A DNA stretch of 64,000 bases from Scilla litardierei (Eukaryota; Streptophyta; Magnoliopsida; Asparagales; Asparagaceae), in contig CM061138.1 in assembly GCA_030789695.1 (NCBI GenBank), positions 181,141,051 through 181,205,050 of the forward strand, in the 5' to 3' direction. Position 1 is the stretch's first letter. Each line of letters starts with the position of its first letter. The notes beneath the pieces are model-generated. The model searched no databases. It saw only the letters and a program-made list of their open reading frames with translations, and was not told the origin of the DNA. Made by a program: the position numbers and the translations under genes. This document shows positions 1-11,466 of this stretch, one piece after another.

Positions 1-556
1 CTCGTCTAGGGGTGTTGTCCCGGGCTCGTCTAGCTTGGGATGTCATTCTTCCCGCCGATTCTGTCCGTCGGGGTGATTGTCCTCAGCCTGGCGAGTGGGT
101 GGGTCACTCGGTCCGCGAGGGAAGTCATCTCTCGGCTTGCGGCCGGCTGTCATGCTCGTCGGCTGGGGGAGTTGCCCCAGCCTTACGAGCGGGCGCTTCG
201 TTCGGTCCGCTGGGGAGAGTACCCATCGGCTTATGACCGGCCTTCGTGCTCGTCGACTGGGGGAGTTGCCCCCAGCCTTACAAGCGGGCAGTTTGCTCGG
301 TTCGCGGGGGTAAGTACCCCTCATCTTAGGATCGGCCGTCGTGCTCGTCGGTTGGGGGAGTTGCCCCCAGCCTTACGAGTGGGCGTTTCGCTCGGTCCGC
401 GGGGGTAAGTACCCCTCGGCTTATGACCGGCCGTCGTGCTCGTCGGCTGGGGGAGTTGCCCCCAGCCTTACGAGCAGGTGATTCGCTCGGTCCGCGGGGG
501 TAAGTACCCCTCGGCTTATGACCGGCCGTCGTGCTCGTCGGCTGGGGGAGTTTCCC
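1..556 (-). repeat. 95-bp tandem array of element A, left part
   Basis: The anchor GCTCGTCGGCTGGGGGAG recurs at about 154, 248, 343, 438 and 533, giving a period of 94-95 bp. The first 150 bp are a more diverged copy. Each unit contains a hairpin-capable core, CTGGGGG-AGTTG-CCCCCAG. The array continues at 20277 after the inserted Tekay element. Short open frames here are products of the repeat and not genes. Confidence 0.9.
552..556. repeat. Target-site duplication of the Tekay-like element, left copy
   Basis: TTCCC just left of the LTR matches TGCCC at 20272-20276 with one mismatch. Other units of the 95-bp array read AGTTGCCCCCAG at this point, so the left copy carries a G-to-T change. Confidence 0.75.
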
Positions 557-2917
557 TGTCACGCCCCGCTTCCCTAAAATGGAGGCGAGACGTGAGAAGG
601 TCCGCATAGACGTGGAGCTGTGAAGCCACACGCATGATAAGCGTCAATAAAACATATGCAGGTCCCTGTAACCACGAGCAGAACAAGATAATAACACAAG
701 GAGATACAGAAATAAAATCCCAAATCTCAGCAATGTCCAAACATTAAAATTAAGTTCAGCATCCAGAAAAGCCACCAGGCTAAAGGAAAGAGTCTAAAGG
801 CCCAGAACAAGGCCAACAAGGACAAACATAAACAGAGTATTGGTGCTACGCACCGACAACAAAAACAGTCTAACAAAAGGTAAGCTCAGTGAAGGCACTA
901 ATACTGGTCTCCGGTGTCCTCAAACTCCTCGATGAACGCGGGTTCTGACTCAGCGTCAGCAAACACCACGTCCTCCGCAGCACTCTCAGGCTCGGGATCT
1001 AACATGTGTCACCCAAAAGAGTAAAGGGGCACATGTCAGCAAGTCTAAAAGACTTGGGCAAGGAAACTGAAGGTAAGGTAAACTAACAACCTAGCAGTTA
1101 TAGTATGCATGACATGGCAATTATGGCATGAGAGCACAAGCAAGGCATGTTGTAACAATAGATGCAAGAGAACAATTATCATGGCATGACAGGAGTAGCC
1201 AAGCTACTAACAATCTCAATCTTTTCACTAGTCACGTTTCAAGTTATTTGTAGATGTTTACGCCTTACAGCTGAACTGTTGGACATTCACACAGATTGGC
1301 CGCTTAACACTACCCAGAACCCAGAGTTTACGCCTTACAACTGAAGTTGCTGATCGGGCAGACTCCCAGTTGATTGGCCGCTTAACCCTTACCCCTCCCA
1401 CACATAAACAAGCCAGGGTCCCTGCACACGATGCTCAGTAAATGAGCCAGGGTGCCCCGCACAAGAGCTTGTTTTCAGGTTCACAAGGGTTGTGCCTGCT
1501 AAAAGCAGGTGCCTAGCCTCAATCATTTCACTAGGTGTAGCGGAGCTACGCAATCACGGGAACATTTAAAAATGCAATGACATGACAATTAATTCGCGTA
1601 CCATTAATTGGAATTAAACATGACATGGTAGTTATGCAACATGATAAATGACGGATTTAGCTTCGTTGTCAAGCTAGATCCTGAAATTGCGACTAGGCGA
1701 GTATCATTTCGTCGCCTAGTCTCTTTTACGCCTACAACAAGCAAATGGCCTAAGACATGGCCTAAAACCCTAAGTGGCAAATTTCACTTGCCTAGCACCG
1801 AGGATGACGATCACGAAGGTTCGTCTCACGGACGCTAATCTACGGGGAAGTCGCTGTTATGGAGAAACAACCATCAAAACAACATCCATTTTATTAGGGT
1901 TTAACAAAAATCACAAAACGGGTTATTAGAACATTAAAGGGTCGATTCACTACCGTATTGGAGCGGAAGAACGATACCGAGCAAGCACGGCAACGGAAGA
2001 ACGATCCGGGAAACTAGGGCTCAGATCTGGAAATGGGGAGAAAATCTGGAGAAATGAGATTTTGGGGGTTTTTGGGGGTTTTCCGGCGGCCTAGAGGAGG
2101 TGGCCGGCCCTAATGGAGGGGGAGAGGGGCTCTTGATGAAGGAGGAAGGCTAGGGGAAGATGGATGATGATTTGGGGAAGAATGAGGCTCAGGAGAAATG
2201 AAAGAAGAAAGAAAAACGATTGGGGGTTTTAAATAGGAAAAGTCGACGGCTGGGCAAACCCTAGGTTTACGATAGCGATTAGTCGGTCAAAGAAGGGTTG
2301 TTGACCGACTAGCTCGAGAACTAGTCGATCGGTCGACCAACTGTGACCGACTAAAATCAAACAGTAACTCAGGTCGACAAAATGATCAATGAATTAGTCG
2401 GTTAAAGAACAATGGCTGACCGACTAGTTTGCAACCTAGTCGGTCGGTGGTTGTTCTTGGACCTACTAACGATAAACAGTAACTTAGGTAAAATTTATCA
2501 AAGGAACTAGTCGGTCTGAGAGCAAGTTTTGACCGACTAGTTTCACATCTAGTCGGTCAGCGGTTGTTCTTAGACCGACTAAGAGTAAACAGTAACTCCT
2601 GTACAATTGATTCAATGAACTAGTCGGTTTCAGTAGAGTTCCTGACCGACTAGATCTCAATCTAGTCGGTTGGTCCCCCTTCTTCAACCAACTAAGGTGC
2701 ACGAAAAGTGCCGAAATGAAGCGCGAAGCTTCGGGAAGATTTCTACGGCTTCTAAGATCAACTTATCTCTAAGATATGAGCGATTTGAAGTTCGTCATGA
2801 TTGACTTACTCCAAGATCAACGATTCTAAGGAAGAAGCTATAAAATCACGATGAAACGATCGAAAACGAAAGCTACGAGGATGAAAACCACACATAAGGA
2901 GAAAATCCACCAGAACA
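557..2917 (-). repeat. 3' LTR of the Tekay-like element, outer part
   Basis: It starts TGTCACGCCCCGC on plus and aligns closely with 17845-20224. The alignment breaks after CCAGAACA at 2917, where the Helitron begins. It resumes at 12972. The joined LTR is about 2408 bp, against 2427 bp for the other copy. Small open frames (1162-1344, 1641-1838 and their twins at 18450 and 18941) have no recognisable product. Confidence 0.92.
2275..2700. repeat. Repeats built from inverted TAGTCGGT/ACCGACTA motifs in the LTR
   Basis: About four copies of a roughly 110-bp unit. Each has TAGTCGGT, then an opposing GACCGACTAG, then TAGTCGGT again, followed by AAACAGTAACT. The other LTR carries the same block at about 19585-20000. 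The function is unknown; the regular inverted 8-mers look like possible protein-binding sites or transcript hairpins. Confidence 0.8.
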
Positions 2918-3342
2918 TCTATTATACATTTGACAGCGATTTTTGAATCCTAGGGCTGACTAGGACAAGCTGACTAGGACAAAGGGGTTGATAGAAAGAC
3001 GGCTCAGATTAAATCTGGATGAATCAACGGTTAGGATAAGAGTTTATTGGGGGAAAAATTTGTATTTGGGGGATTCCTTTTCGGGGAACTGAAAATTTCA
3101 AACTTGGTGGCGAAAAATCAAAATTTTGTGTGAAAGTTCAGCTCCAAACATTTGTTGTGGGGCCCAGTAGACAGAGAGAGGGTTTGTAGATGGGTTATCA
3201 TGTGTTTGAGTGTCTTTTCATGGGGATGGTTAAGAGAGACCTAGGGGCCAGGGCCCTATCACGCAGCAACCTTCCAAATTCCCCACCTCAGGCTGCCCCA
3301 AATACTGCACAAACGTTTGCCTCTTCAATGCCCCAAATACTT

Positions 3343-3344
<2 letters not shown>

Positions 3345-3376
<32 letters not shown>
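3345..3376. repeat. (AG)n microsatellite
   Basis: About 16 AG units directly before the ATG of the Rab-like fragment. It was probably part of the 5' leader of the captured gene. Confidence 0.95.
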
Positions 3377-3382
<6 letters not shown>

Positions 3383-3590
3383 GAAGCTGATCCGATTACC
3401 CCTTCAAGGTCGTCCCCATCGGCGACTCCGGCATATAAATCGGCGACTCTGGCGTAGGCAAGTCCAACCTCTTCAAGGTTGTCCTCATCGGTAACTCTGG
3501 CGTAGGCAAGTCCAACCTCTTCAAGGAATGAGTTCAGCCTCGACTCCAAGTCAACGATCGACGTCAAGTTCGTCGCGCTCTGTTCAGAGT
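3377..3590 (+). pseudogene. Captured first-exon fragment of a RabA/Rab11-type small GTPase
   Basis: Starting at ATG 3377, pieces in shifting frames read DYPFKVV, then IGDSGVGKSNLFKVV, then IGNSGVGKSNLFK, then FSLDSKSTI. These match the start of plant RabA GTPases: beta-1 strand, P-loop GDSGVGKSNL, switch I. In the live family this domain binds GTP and directs membrane traffic at the trans-Golgi/endosome. Here a stretch of about 48 bp holding the P-loop is tandemly duplicated, a TAA interrupts the first copy, and frames shift before the switch I part. The remaining G-box motifs are absent. It is a dead fragment carried by the Helitron. Confidence 0.8.
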
Positions 3591-5500
3591 TCGGATACTG
3601 CCGGTCAAGAGAGGTTAGATCTCGAAAAATTCTCTCTTTTTGGGTATAAATCTCAGACGCGCAAGCCCTGAGAAATTATCGATGTGCTGATCTCGGCGCA
3701 GATTTATTAGGGAAGTTACTTTGCGCACCTACAGTTCTTGAATTCGCTTTACTTTCTTAAAGTTTTTAGCTTCTTGCTTCTTATTGTTTATTCTTCTCCT
3801 GATTCCAGAAAAAGCACATCGAGGTTCAAGATTCAAGGGCTATGATTAAGGTATCCTGAAGGTTTTAGAGTTTATCTGAAAAATTCATTTGTTTATAAGG
3901 CACCTCAAATTTGATTTATTGTTTATTGTTAGGAAATGATGAATCACAGAAGTTGCCACTCCGTACCAGGACACCAATATAATCAAAGTTATTAAGCAGA
4001 AGAATCACAGAATTTCTTTTTGGTGTTTTTACTGAAAATTTATTATTGCAGCTGGAATAATGTAAGCTTTCCTTAATCCTAATCTTCAATTCATTTGCTA
4101 AATTCATCTTAGATGGGAATTATCTGGAAGTTATTAATGTCTTATAGTTTTAATAACAAATTTTTAATTTTTTAAGTGAAAAGTGCTGCTAGAATATGAG
4201 CATTGCTTGAGTGATTAACACATGGCCAACTTTATGTAATTTTGTTTGAAAATATGCTCAAAATAAATTTTGGATATGGGATAGTTTTGATTTTTTTTTC
4301 TTATCAAATATTAATGACACTTCGTGGTAAGCAAAGTAGATTGAATTCATTGCAATGTTTTTAGTTCTTAAATAAATATAATTTGTTTGGTTCTTTCAAA
4401 TTTCAGATTTGTTCGCTGTGTGTGTGTATGTGTGTGAGTGATATGTGAAAGGACGATGTTAGTTGGTTTTTTTTTGGGGGGGGGGGGGTGCTCTAAATGG
4501 ACTTTTGGCTTGGACAATAAATCATGTTATCCAGTTTGTGTATGATTTATTTCTCTTTTGTAGTAAATAAGCAAGCATCTTCTTGGTCATTAAACTGATA
4601 TTGTTGTGTTTACGCGATATTTAGCAACTGGCACCTTTCGATTTTTCTGGGAGTTTTCATGCATCTTCTTGCGTTAATTTCCTGGCAGACTTTCACATCC
4701 CTACCATTGTTTATTGCATGTAACTTATTAGACACCACCCAAGGATATTTAGCAGCTGCACATTTTGGTGCCACAAAAACTGCTATTACTTATCCCATGA
4801 ATTATGGACCTTTTTAGACACCACCCAAGGATTACAAGAATGACTTAAAATATCTTTTAAAGTTCCTCTAATAAAATACTTAATGCATACTTTATTGTAG
4901 ATGACAGTTGACTTTATGTTTCTGTAACACTGGTTCAGTTTGATTGCAGTGTTCATTTCCATATTTTTCAGTGAATAACACTGTAATTATCGTATTTTTT
5001 TTGTTTATGCCAATTAATGGTAGAAAAATATTATACCAATTGTCCACTTTTGTACTTAAATAACTCCTTTTTGTTGCATTTAAATATTTTAAAGTTTAGC
5101 ATTGCACTGTTTTTCTTCTTGGTATTAATCACAGATATTTGGTTGTGTGCAGAAACAATAGAAAGTTGAAAAAAAATTGGAACAAATATTTAATGAAAGG
5201 GCAGAAATGATAATCATTATCATAGTGCTCTTCATTGTGTTTTCCAACATCTTTGGTTTGAAAACTCATGTTCCTTCCGAGTTGACGTGACATCTTTTAT
5301 TGGATACCACCGAACCCATTTGGAAAATTATTTTCATGCCAATTAGACAGACAAATATGAGGAAAAATATATTTATGCCTAGAAAATGTTTAGCCAATGC
5401 AAATTGTATTTTTTTTGACTTAACAAATGGAAATCTTGGTGGCTGGTTGTTTAAAGTTCTTAAAGAGTTGACATGTACATGGAAATGCTGTTGGCAAAAT
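3591..5500. other. AT-rich Helitron filler without a recognisable gene
   Basis: The composition resembles plant intron sequence, perhaps introns captured with the Rab fragment. A T9 run followed by a G13 run lies at about 4467-4488. I see no open frame with recognisable similarity. Confidence 0.5.
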
Positions 5501-5520
5501 GGAGGCCAAAGTCTAACAAT
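5501..5520. repeat. 19-bp direct repeat flanking the CACTA-like fragment, left copy
   Basis: GAGGCCAAAGTCTAACAAT at 5502-5520 is repeated exactly at 7561-7579. It abuts the CACTA end on the left. A CACTA transposon should make only a 3-bp duplication, so this longer repeat needs another explanation (see findings). Confidence 0.9.
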
Positions 5521-6025
5521 CACTATAGGAAAACAGAGCAAAAAGGACGGCAAATATCCGTCCTTTTTGCCCAAATTCCGTCCTTTTAGGTCGAAAAGGA
5601 CGGATATAGGACGGACATTTTCCGTCCATTCAGCGACGTCCTATATTACAGTCCGTCCTATTTCCGTCCTATATTTTAACCTTAAGGACGGATATAGGAC
5701 AGATAAAACCGTCGTAAAAAGACTTAATTCGGACAATTTTCGTCCTAATTCCGTCCTATATCTTAATTAATTACTTCTAAGTAACTAAGTAATTAATCTT
5801 AATTAATTAACTATTCCGTCCTATATACATCCTTTAAAGCGACAAATTAATTAAGATTTCCGTCCTCAATCCGTCTTATATCTTCCTAAAAGTTTTCTAT
5901 ATTCCGTCCTATATCCGTCCTGAAACCGTCTTAATTTCGTCCTATATGAGTTGTTTGGTTGTTAATTATCCGTCCTGAATCCGCCCTATATCCGTCCTAT
6001 ACTGTAATAAATTAATTAAAAAAAT

Positions 6026-6051
6026 CCGCAGCCGGCAATAGCCGGCTGCGG
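6026..6051. repeat. Perfect GC-rich hairpin inside the CACTA-like element
   Basis: An 11-bp arm CCGCAGCCGGC, a 4-base AATA loop and the exact complementary arm. It stands in strongly AT-rich surroundings and is followed by another GC-rich stretch up to about 6080. Confidence 0.9.
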
Positions 6052-6083
6052 TGTCGCCGCCCGCCGTTGTTCGGACCGGTGTT

Positions 6084-6200
6084 CATACCCAAACATCAAA
6101 AATTCATCAATATTCATACCCAAACATCAAAAATCATACCCAAACATAAAAAATTCATCAAAATTCATACCTAAAAATCAAAAATTCATCATCAAACACA
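6084..6200. repeat. Short imperfect tandem repeats (ATACCCAAACATCAAAAATTC)
   Basis: About four imperfect copies of a unit based on CATACCCAAACATCAAAAA, lying between the GC-rich hairpin and an A-rich tract. Confidence 0.75.
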
Positions 6201-6632
6201 AACACACTCATTAAACACAAACGTTAACACACATACCAAACAAAAACGAACTCAACAAAATTACAATAAACAAAAATTCCCCAAACACAAATAAAATTAC
6301 ACTCATTCATCAAAATATAAATAAAAAGACAAATCAATATGAACATATAAACAAAGAATCTGAAAAAGAATTGTAATCATACCTCTTTTAGTCATATCAA
6401 GTTTTCCTAAACAAAAACCAAACAAGAATTGATTGTTAGTATTTATAAAACAAATAAAATAAATTTATAAGGAACAAAGAGGAAAAAACTTACCCATGAC
6501 AGATTGGATTCTGGAAAGAAAGAGATAAGAACAGTCGAGATAAGAACAGTCATAGTATTTATAGAAGATTGGATTCTGGGAAAGAAAATTCGCTTAATAC
6601 TAAAGGACGGATTTAGGACGGATGGTAAGGAT

Positions 6633-7281
6633 AAAGGACGGTTTTATAGGTTTGAAATTTTCATATCCCGCCAAAAAATTTCAATATCCGTCATATATCC
6701 GTCCTACATTATTTGAATTTTCGATTTCCCGCTAACAATTTTTAATTCCCGCTAACAAATTTTAGTCCGACCTTTTTATATTAAAATGTACGACGGAAAT
6801 AGGACGGTATATGGACGGGTAGGACATATTATTTTTTAGAAAAGAACGAAAGGACGGTTTCATAGGTTTGATATTTTCATATCCCGCCAAAAAATTTCAA
6901 AATCCGTCCTTTATCCGTCCTACATTATTTGAATTTTCGATTTCCCGCTAACAATTTTTTAATTCCCGCTAACAAATTTTAGTCCGCCTTTATAACTTAA
7001 AAATGTACGACGGAAATAGGACGGAATATGGACGTGTAGGACAGAGTATTTTTTAGAAAAGAACGAAAGGACGTTTTCATATGTTTGAAATTTTCATATC
7101 CCGCCAAAAAATTTCAATATCCGTCATATATCCGTCCTACATTATTTGAATTTTCGATTTCCCGCTAACAATTTTTTAATTCCCGCTAACAAATTTTAGT
7201 CCGACCTTTATATCTTAAAAATGTACGACGGAAATAGGACAGAATATAGATGGGTAGGACAAAGTATTTTTTAGAAAAGAA
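6633..7281 (+). repeat. Three tandem copies of a 216-217-bp unit
   Basis: The anchor AAAGGACG(G)TTTTAT/TTTCAT recurs at 6633, 6849 and 7066. Each unit holds several TCCGTCC motifs, a CCCGCCAAAAAATTTCA block and two CCCGCTAACAA blocks. It forms the right subterminal region of the CACTA-like element. Confidence 0.9.
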
Positions 7282-7560
7282 CGACGAAAGTTGTCCGTCC
7301 TAAATCTGTCCTAATAACGTAATTGCTGAAATAAATTAACTTAAATAAGGGACAGATGTAGGACGGACAACTTAATCTTTTTTGATTAAGAAATCTGTCC
7401 TTTATTCGTCCTCTTTCCGTCCTTTTATGTGTATAATAAAAATTATTTTTTATTTTATATAAATAAGAAATAATAATTAATAAAGGTCTGTCCAATATCC
7501 GTCCTTTACTATATCCCAAAATTGTAATTTTTCATTTTTAAAAAGAAAAAGGAAAATAAT

Positions 7561-7579
7561 GAGGCCAAAGTCTAACAAT
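7561..7579. repeat. 19-bp direct repeat flanking the CACTA-like fragment, right copy
   Basis: Exact copy of 5502-5520. Confidence 0.9.
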
Positions 7580-7698
7580 TATTCTCCACCTAATGAAAGA
7601 AATTGGGGTATTTGACCAAAAGAGAATGTGAAGAGTTGGTAGTCTTTGGTTGCAGTAATCAGGTAACCCCAAATCTGTTTCTAGCTGAATAAAGAAAG

Positions 7699-7759
7699 GG
7701 GATTGCTCAGGTGAAGAGCGTCACTGGGAGCAAGATCCTTAGGATCTTGAAAGCTCATG
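7699..7759 (+). pseudogene. Captured exon of cytosolic ribosomal protein S13 (uS15)
   Basis: One frame reads IAQVKSVTGSKILRILKAHG, a stretch typical of eukaryotic ribosomal protein S13/uS15. The reading is clean for 20 residues and is followed directly by GTAATA, a normal plant splice donor. I found no flanking exons of the same gene in the Helitron. The live protein is part of the 40S subunit and binds 18S rRNA. This is an isolated exon with adjoining intron sequence, captured by the Helitron and very unlikely to be functional. Confidence 0.85.
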
Positions 7760-7761
7760 GT

Positions 7762-9060
7762 AATAATCATACCTTTAAGCAAATGTTTACTAAGTTACCA
7801 GCATAATGCTATTGTTATCTTACCAGTATTTGTTACATAGTTAGCCCAGTGTATAATCATGATCTCGCTTTTTATATTAGTACATTACTTGGTGATGATG
7901 ATCTTTTTTAAACCAAAAAAGGAGACCTTCTAACATTCTCATTGCATGTTTTAACTTGAAAATTGAAACGGCTATAACCAATGGACCTTTTGAAAGTAGT
8001 TAATTTATTACCACTTAATGTGTATGTTTAATTTTCCTAGAGTAGATTGCATGTCACTTTTCAAATTTACAATTTTTAGAAACTATTTGGGGTCTAGAAT
8101 GTGAACAACTGCAGAAAATTAAGTGGCATTCTAAAACTAATTGAGTGCTAGATGGACAGTATTTATCATTGAAAAAATTCTTCTGGATAGCTGGTTAATG
8201 GGTAATCTGTAAAATCTCACCTTATGTGTAATTTTTTTATTTTAGTTATGTTATATGTTAACGTGAACGCTTTTTTATTGACATGAGTGAATCTTTAGTT
8301 TAGCTTTGATAACTTGGTAATATGGAGATACAGAAATCTTTGTTTTCATGTCATTGTGTTTTCTTAAAAGCTTCAAGGATCCATTTTCTTTTTTGTTTGT
8401 CTTTAGAAAATCTCAAATGCAGCAGGAAATTAATTTGTTGTTCTCTGCAGGCAAATAGAGAGAAATGGGTCTTTACACTTATGTAGGTAAACAACATGAA
8501 ATTAATTTCTACATATGAAACATAAATCATATCCTTTTGTTCAAATTTTCTCACTTAAAGTTTAGTACTTCATTAGCACACATTGGAAAGAAAAGTTTGT
8601 ATGCCATATATTTGTTAATTGAAATTATGTAACAGATACATTCTCTGTTTCATGTTTCAAAAAGCATATGGTTGTTCTTTTTTGACTGAACCTTGATTAC
8701 AGTTGTACACTACAATTTAATTGGATGATTACATATCTGATATTGTCTTTAATTTATCAAAGTCACAAGTGTCTCTTCTCATCAATTAAGAACTGACTGC
8801 ATCTCCTGTCATGGACTATCCAAATTGGCTTTGTTATAAATGATTCTAATTGGATATATCTATACCCAGCATATTCTAATATCTGAGCATTGGAATATGT
8901 TTGTTGCACTAAAACACTATGTTTGGAGTGGAGAATATTTGGAGTGGATAAGTAATTCCAAAAAAGTTTGCAACTTCATTGTAACAATAAATTTAAGGAA
9001 GGATGACCTGCTTTGGTTATGTATTAAAATTTTTGGTGATTGAGAAACGTATCCAGAACA
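7762..9060. other. AT-rich Helitron filler
   Basis: Possibly intron sequence captured with the S13 exon. No convincing coding region, RNA gene or terminal repeat seen. Confidence 0.45.
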
Positions 9061-9226
9061 TGTTCATTATTGAAAATGAAAGTTGAGATTGATGACAAAC
9101 AATATGTTAAAAGATAGGATAAGAAATAATTGCATATGTAAGAAGTCAGAGGTAGCTTCAATTAATAGATAACATGAGATTATACTATGAGATGGTTTGG
9201 AAATCTAGAATGAAGTCTGATGTGTG
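9061..9226 (+). pseudogene. LINE-like ORF2 C-terminal remnant, copy 1
   Basis: A frame reads KDRIRNNCICKKSEVASINR, resembling the tail of plant LINE ORF2 proteins downstream of the reverse transcriptase. Stops follow at once. A diverged second copy lies at 9405-9571. The assignment rests on a short resemblance only. Confidence 0.45.
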
Positions 9227-9404
9227 CGCTAAATAGGAATAAGAGTGAGAGGATCACTGTTGAAAAAGCAACTAGACTAGGTAGGCCAAACCTGCAGTAG
9301 TGCATTAGTGAGCTCGATCAAAGAAATATAGCTTGAATCCAAAAGTTGAAAAGTTTATTTGATTATTTTCCCAGTTTGGAAGCGAAATTGGCCCATGATT
9401 CCAC

Positions 9405-9571
9405 AACATGTTCATTGTTGATAAGGAAAGTTGAGATTGATGACCAACACTATGTTAAAAGGTAGGATAAGAAATAAGTGCATAGGTAAGAAGTCAGAGG
9501 TAGCTTCAATTAATAGATAACATGAGATTATACTATGAGATTGTCTGGACATGTAGAATGGACTCTGATGT
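9405..9571 (+). repeat. Direct repeat of 9061-9226 (LINE-like remnant, copy 2)
   Basis: About 165 bp match 9061-9226 closely, including the stretch GTCAGAGGTAGCTTCAATTA and a run to GAGATTATACTATGAGAT. The two are about 345 bp apart, so this is a local duplication within the Helitron. Confidence 0.85.
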
Positions 9572-9599
9572 GTACTCATAAAAAGTTCTCTAATACAAA

Positions 9600-11430
9600 A
9601 TTTGAGAAGTACTCATAAAAGTTTATAAGTCCTTCACCATACACAATCCAAACTTGATAGAAGTTATCCAACTTACAGAATATTTAAGAAATCCTCATTT
9701 AAAATTCACAATCCAAACTGGACAAGTTCTCCAAATCTACAATACAGAATTTGCACTTAGACTCGTATTTGAGTAGTTACACTCAAAAATTACACAATAC
9801 AAAAAAATACAGACTCCAAAAAAATTACAGATTTCAAGTTGTCCAGCTTGAATTGCTTCATGTTCTATAGCTTCCATTTTTTTGTGTTCTCCAACTTTCA
9901 GATTCCAAGTTCTCCAGCATCGTGTTTTTTGCACATAATTTGCTTCATGGTTTCAAGGTCTCCAGCTTCCCAGAGTCTGCCAATGCACATAATTCCATGA
10001 GTCCATTTGCCAGCAACATATTTAAAACCCCAATAGATTCTCCATAACTCTCCCAAAAGGCAAACTTTTTAGTAGTGACATGTTCTTTTACTATAAGGTG
10101 AAAGAGAGTTGGCTGCAAAAGATGGTCAGAATTTATGTCAGTTACTAAACTAATTGAAAGCTTTATGTTCATCATAAATGCCAACATCATGCATGCCAAT
10201 ATCATGCATGCCAACTTACCTGTAAATATTGTCCCATTGTTAGGATGTCTACACCAATAGCATTTAAATCAGATAAATCCTTCACCCCCTCATCCAATTC
10301 TCCAAGACCCAACAGTACGCAGTCTATTGAAATGATTTAGCTAGACTTATTTGAAGAAAGAAAAACATGTGCATTGAACTTAACTCAAGTACATAAGCTA
10401 AATTCCTAGCTGGACAAGTTGCACCCACGTAAGTAAATGCCATAGTACCAGAAATTATATATTCCATGTTTAAAGAAGGACCAAATAGTCATTTTGAACA
10501 AATGTAGTTTCTTATGCATGAGATCCCCAAGTCGATTTACCCTCAGAAAGAAGAGCCATATACCAAGTGTGATAGGCATTCAATTGATCTAAATGTTTCA
10601 GTTTTTTTTCTATTTAATGTTGCTTTTTAATATTCTCATATTCATCATATTTGGGATTTGGCACTCCTTTGTGCTTTTATATCCTGAGATATATCTCTTC
10701 ACCGTCTTTATTGAACAGATTGGTTATTCAAAATATTCACCTTGAAATGATCTTAATCAATTTATAAATTATATTCGTATGAATACAAGCCTAGCACACA
10801 TATCAGATAAATTATATTCTTATACCATTCCATAGCTATAAACATTTATTTGTGAAAATCAATTAACTTTCTTGCTAAATTTTGACAGTCAGCTGGATAG
10901 GTTTATATGTGCAGGTTTATGAGGTAAGTTTGTTAATATTTGTTGCAGAAGTGAAACTAGGAAATGGACAAGTTTATTAGGTAAGTTAGTTAATCCTGCA
11001 ACATTTGTGTTTGTTACCGTCTTTGTGAAATTTAATTGATGGCTTATTTTACAGGGAGCCGCAGTTCTGATGCTGACACATGACACCTGATTGAAGGGAT
11101 TGAACCTGACACCAGATTAACAACACCAGATTGAACTTGACACCAATAGGAAGACTTCCAGTTGTGCTTTGCTAGGCTAGAAGGGACTTCAAGAGGCATT
11201 TTGTTGTGAATTTGTATTTGTACTGTAAGCAAGTGAGGAAAGCTTGATTATTGTTGCAACACAAGAAACATATATAATATTAGAATGCAACAGAAGAAAC
11301 ATGTATGATGTTAGAAGACTGTGAATCTGAACTTAAACACAAAAAACATATTCATGTCTTCCTGCATTTGCAATCTGTTTCTTTGGTGGCTGGATTCTGT
11401 TGTTATTGTTATATTGTCTTTTGAAAGTGT
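9600..11430. other. AT-rich Helitron filler with possible degraded gene pieces
   Basis: Open frames exist (for example minus 9945-10214 and the stretch before 11090, which contains splice-like CAG and GTAAGT sequences), but I recognise no protein in them. Confidence 0.4.
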
Positions 11431-11435
11431 TTTTC

Positions 11436-11466
11436 GGGGGTGGGTGGGTGGGTGGGTGGGTGGGTG
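11436..11466. repeat. (GGGT)n microsatellite
   Basis: About seven GGGT units after GTTTTTC. G-rich on plus, so G-quadruplex formation is possible. Confidence 0.95.

Larger units (their letters stand above)
5521..7560 (+). mobile_element. CACTA-like (En/Spm-type) element, one terminus missing
   Basis: The left end reads CACTATAGGAAAAC, a CACTA-type terminus. Behind it lie many GGACGGA/TCCGTCC subterminal motifs in both orientations, as En/Spm-type elements have for transposase binding. The first pair forms a hairpin, AAAAAGGACGG with CCGTCCTTTTT at about 5539-5569. No matching CCTATAGTG end appears near 7560; the right side stops in AT-rich sequence. No transposase coding region is visible. 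It is non-autonomous and probably truncated. Confidence 0.7.

Noticed and set aside
1..556. CRISPR array
   Set aside because: The repeats are directly adjacent with no unique spacers and the DNA is plant nuclear.
10890..11090. Small exons at the end of a captured gene
   Set aside because: GTAAGT and CAG sequences are present, but the implied intron would be only 25 bp and no protein is recognised.
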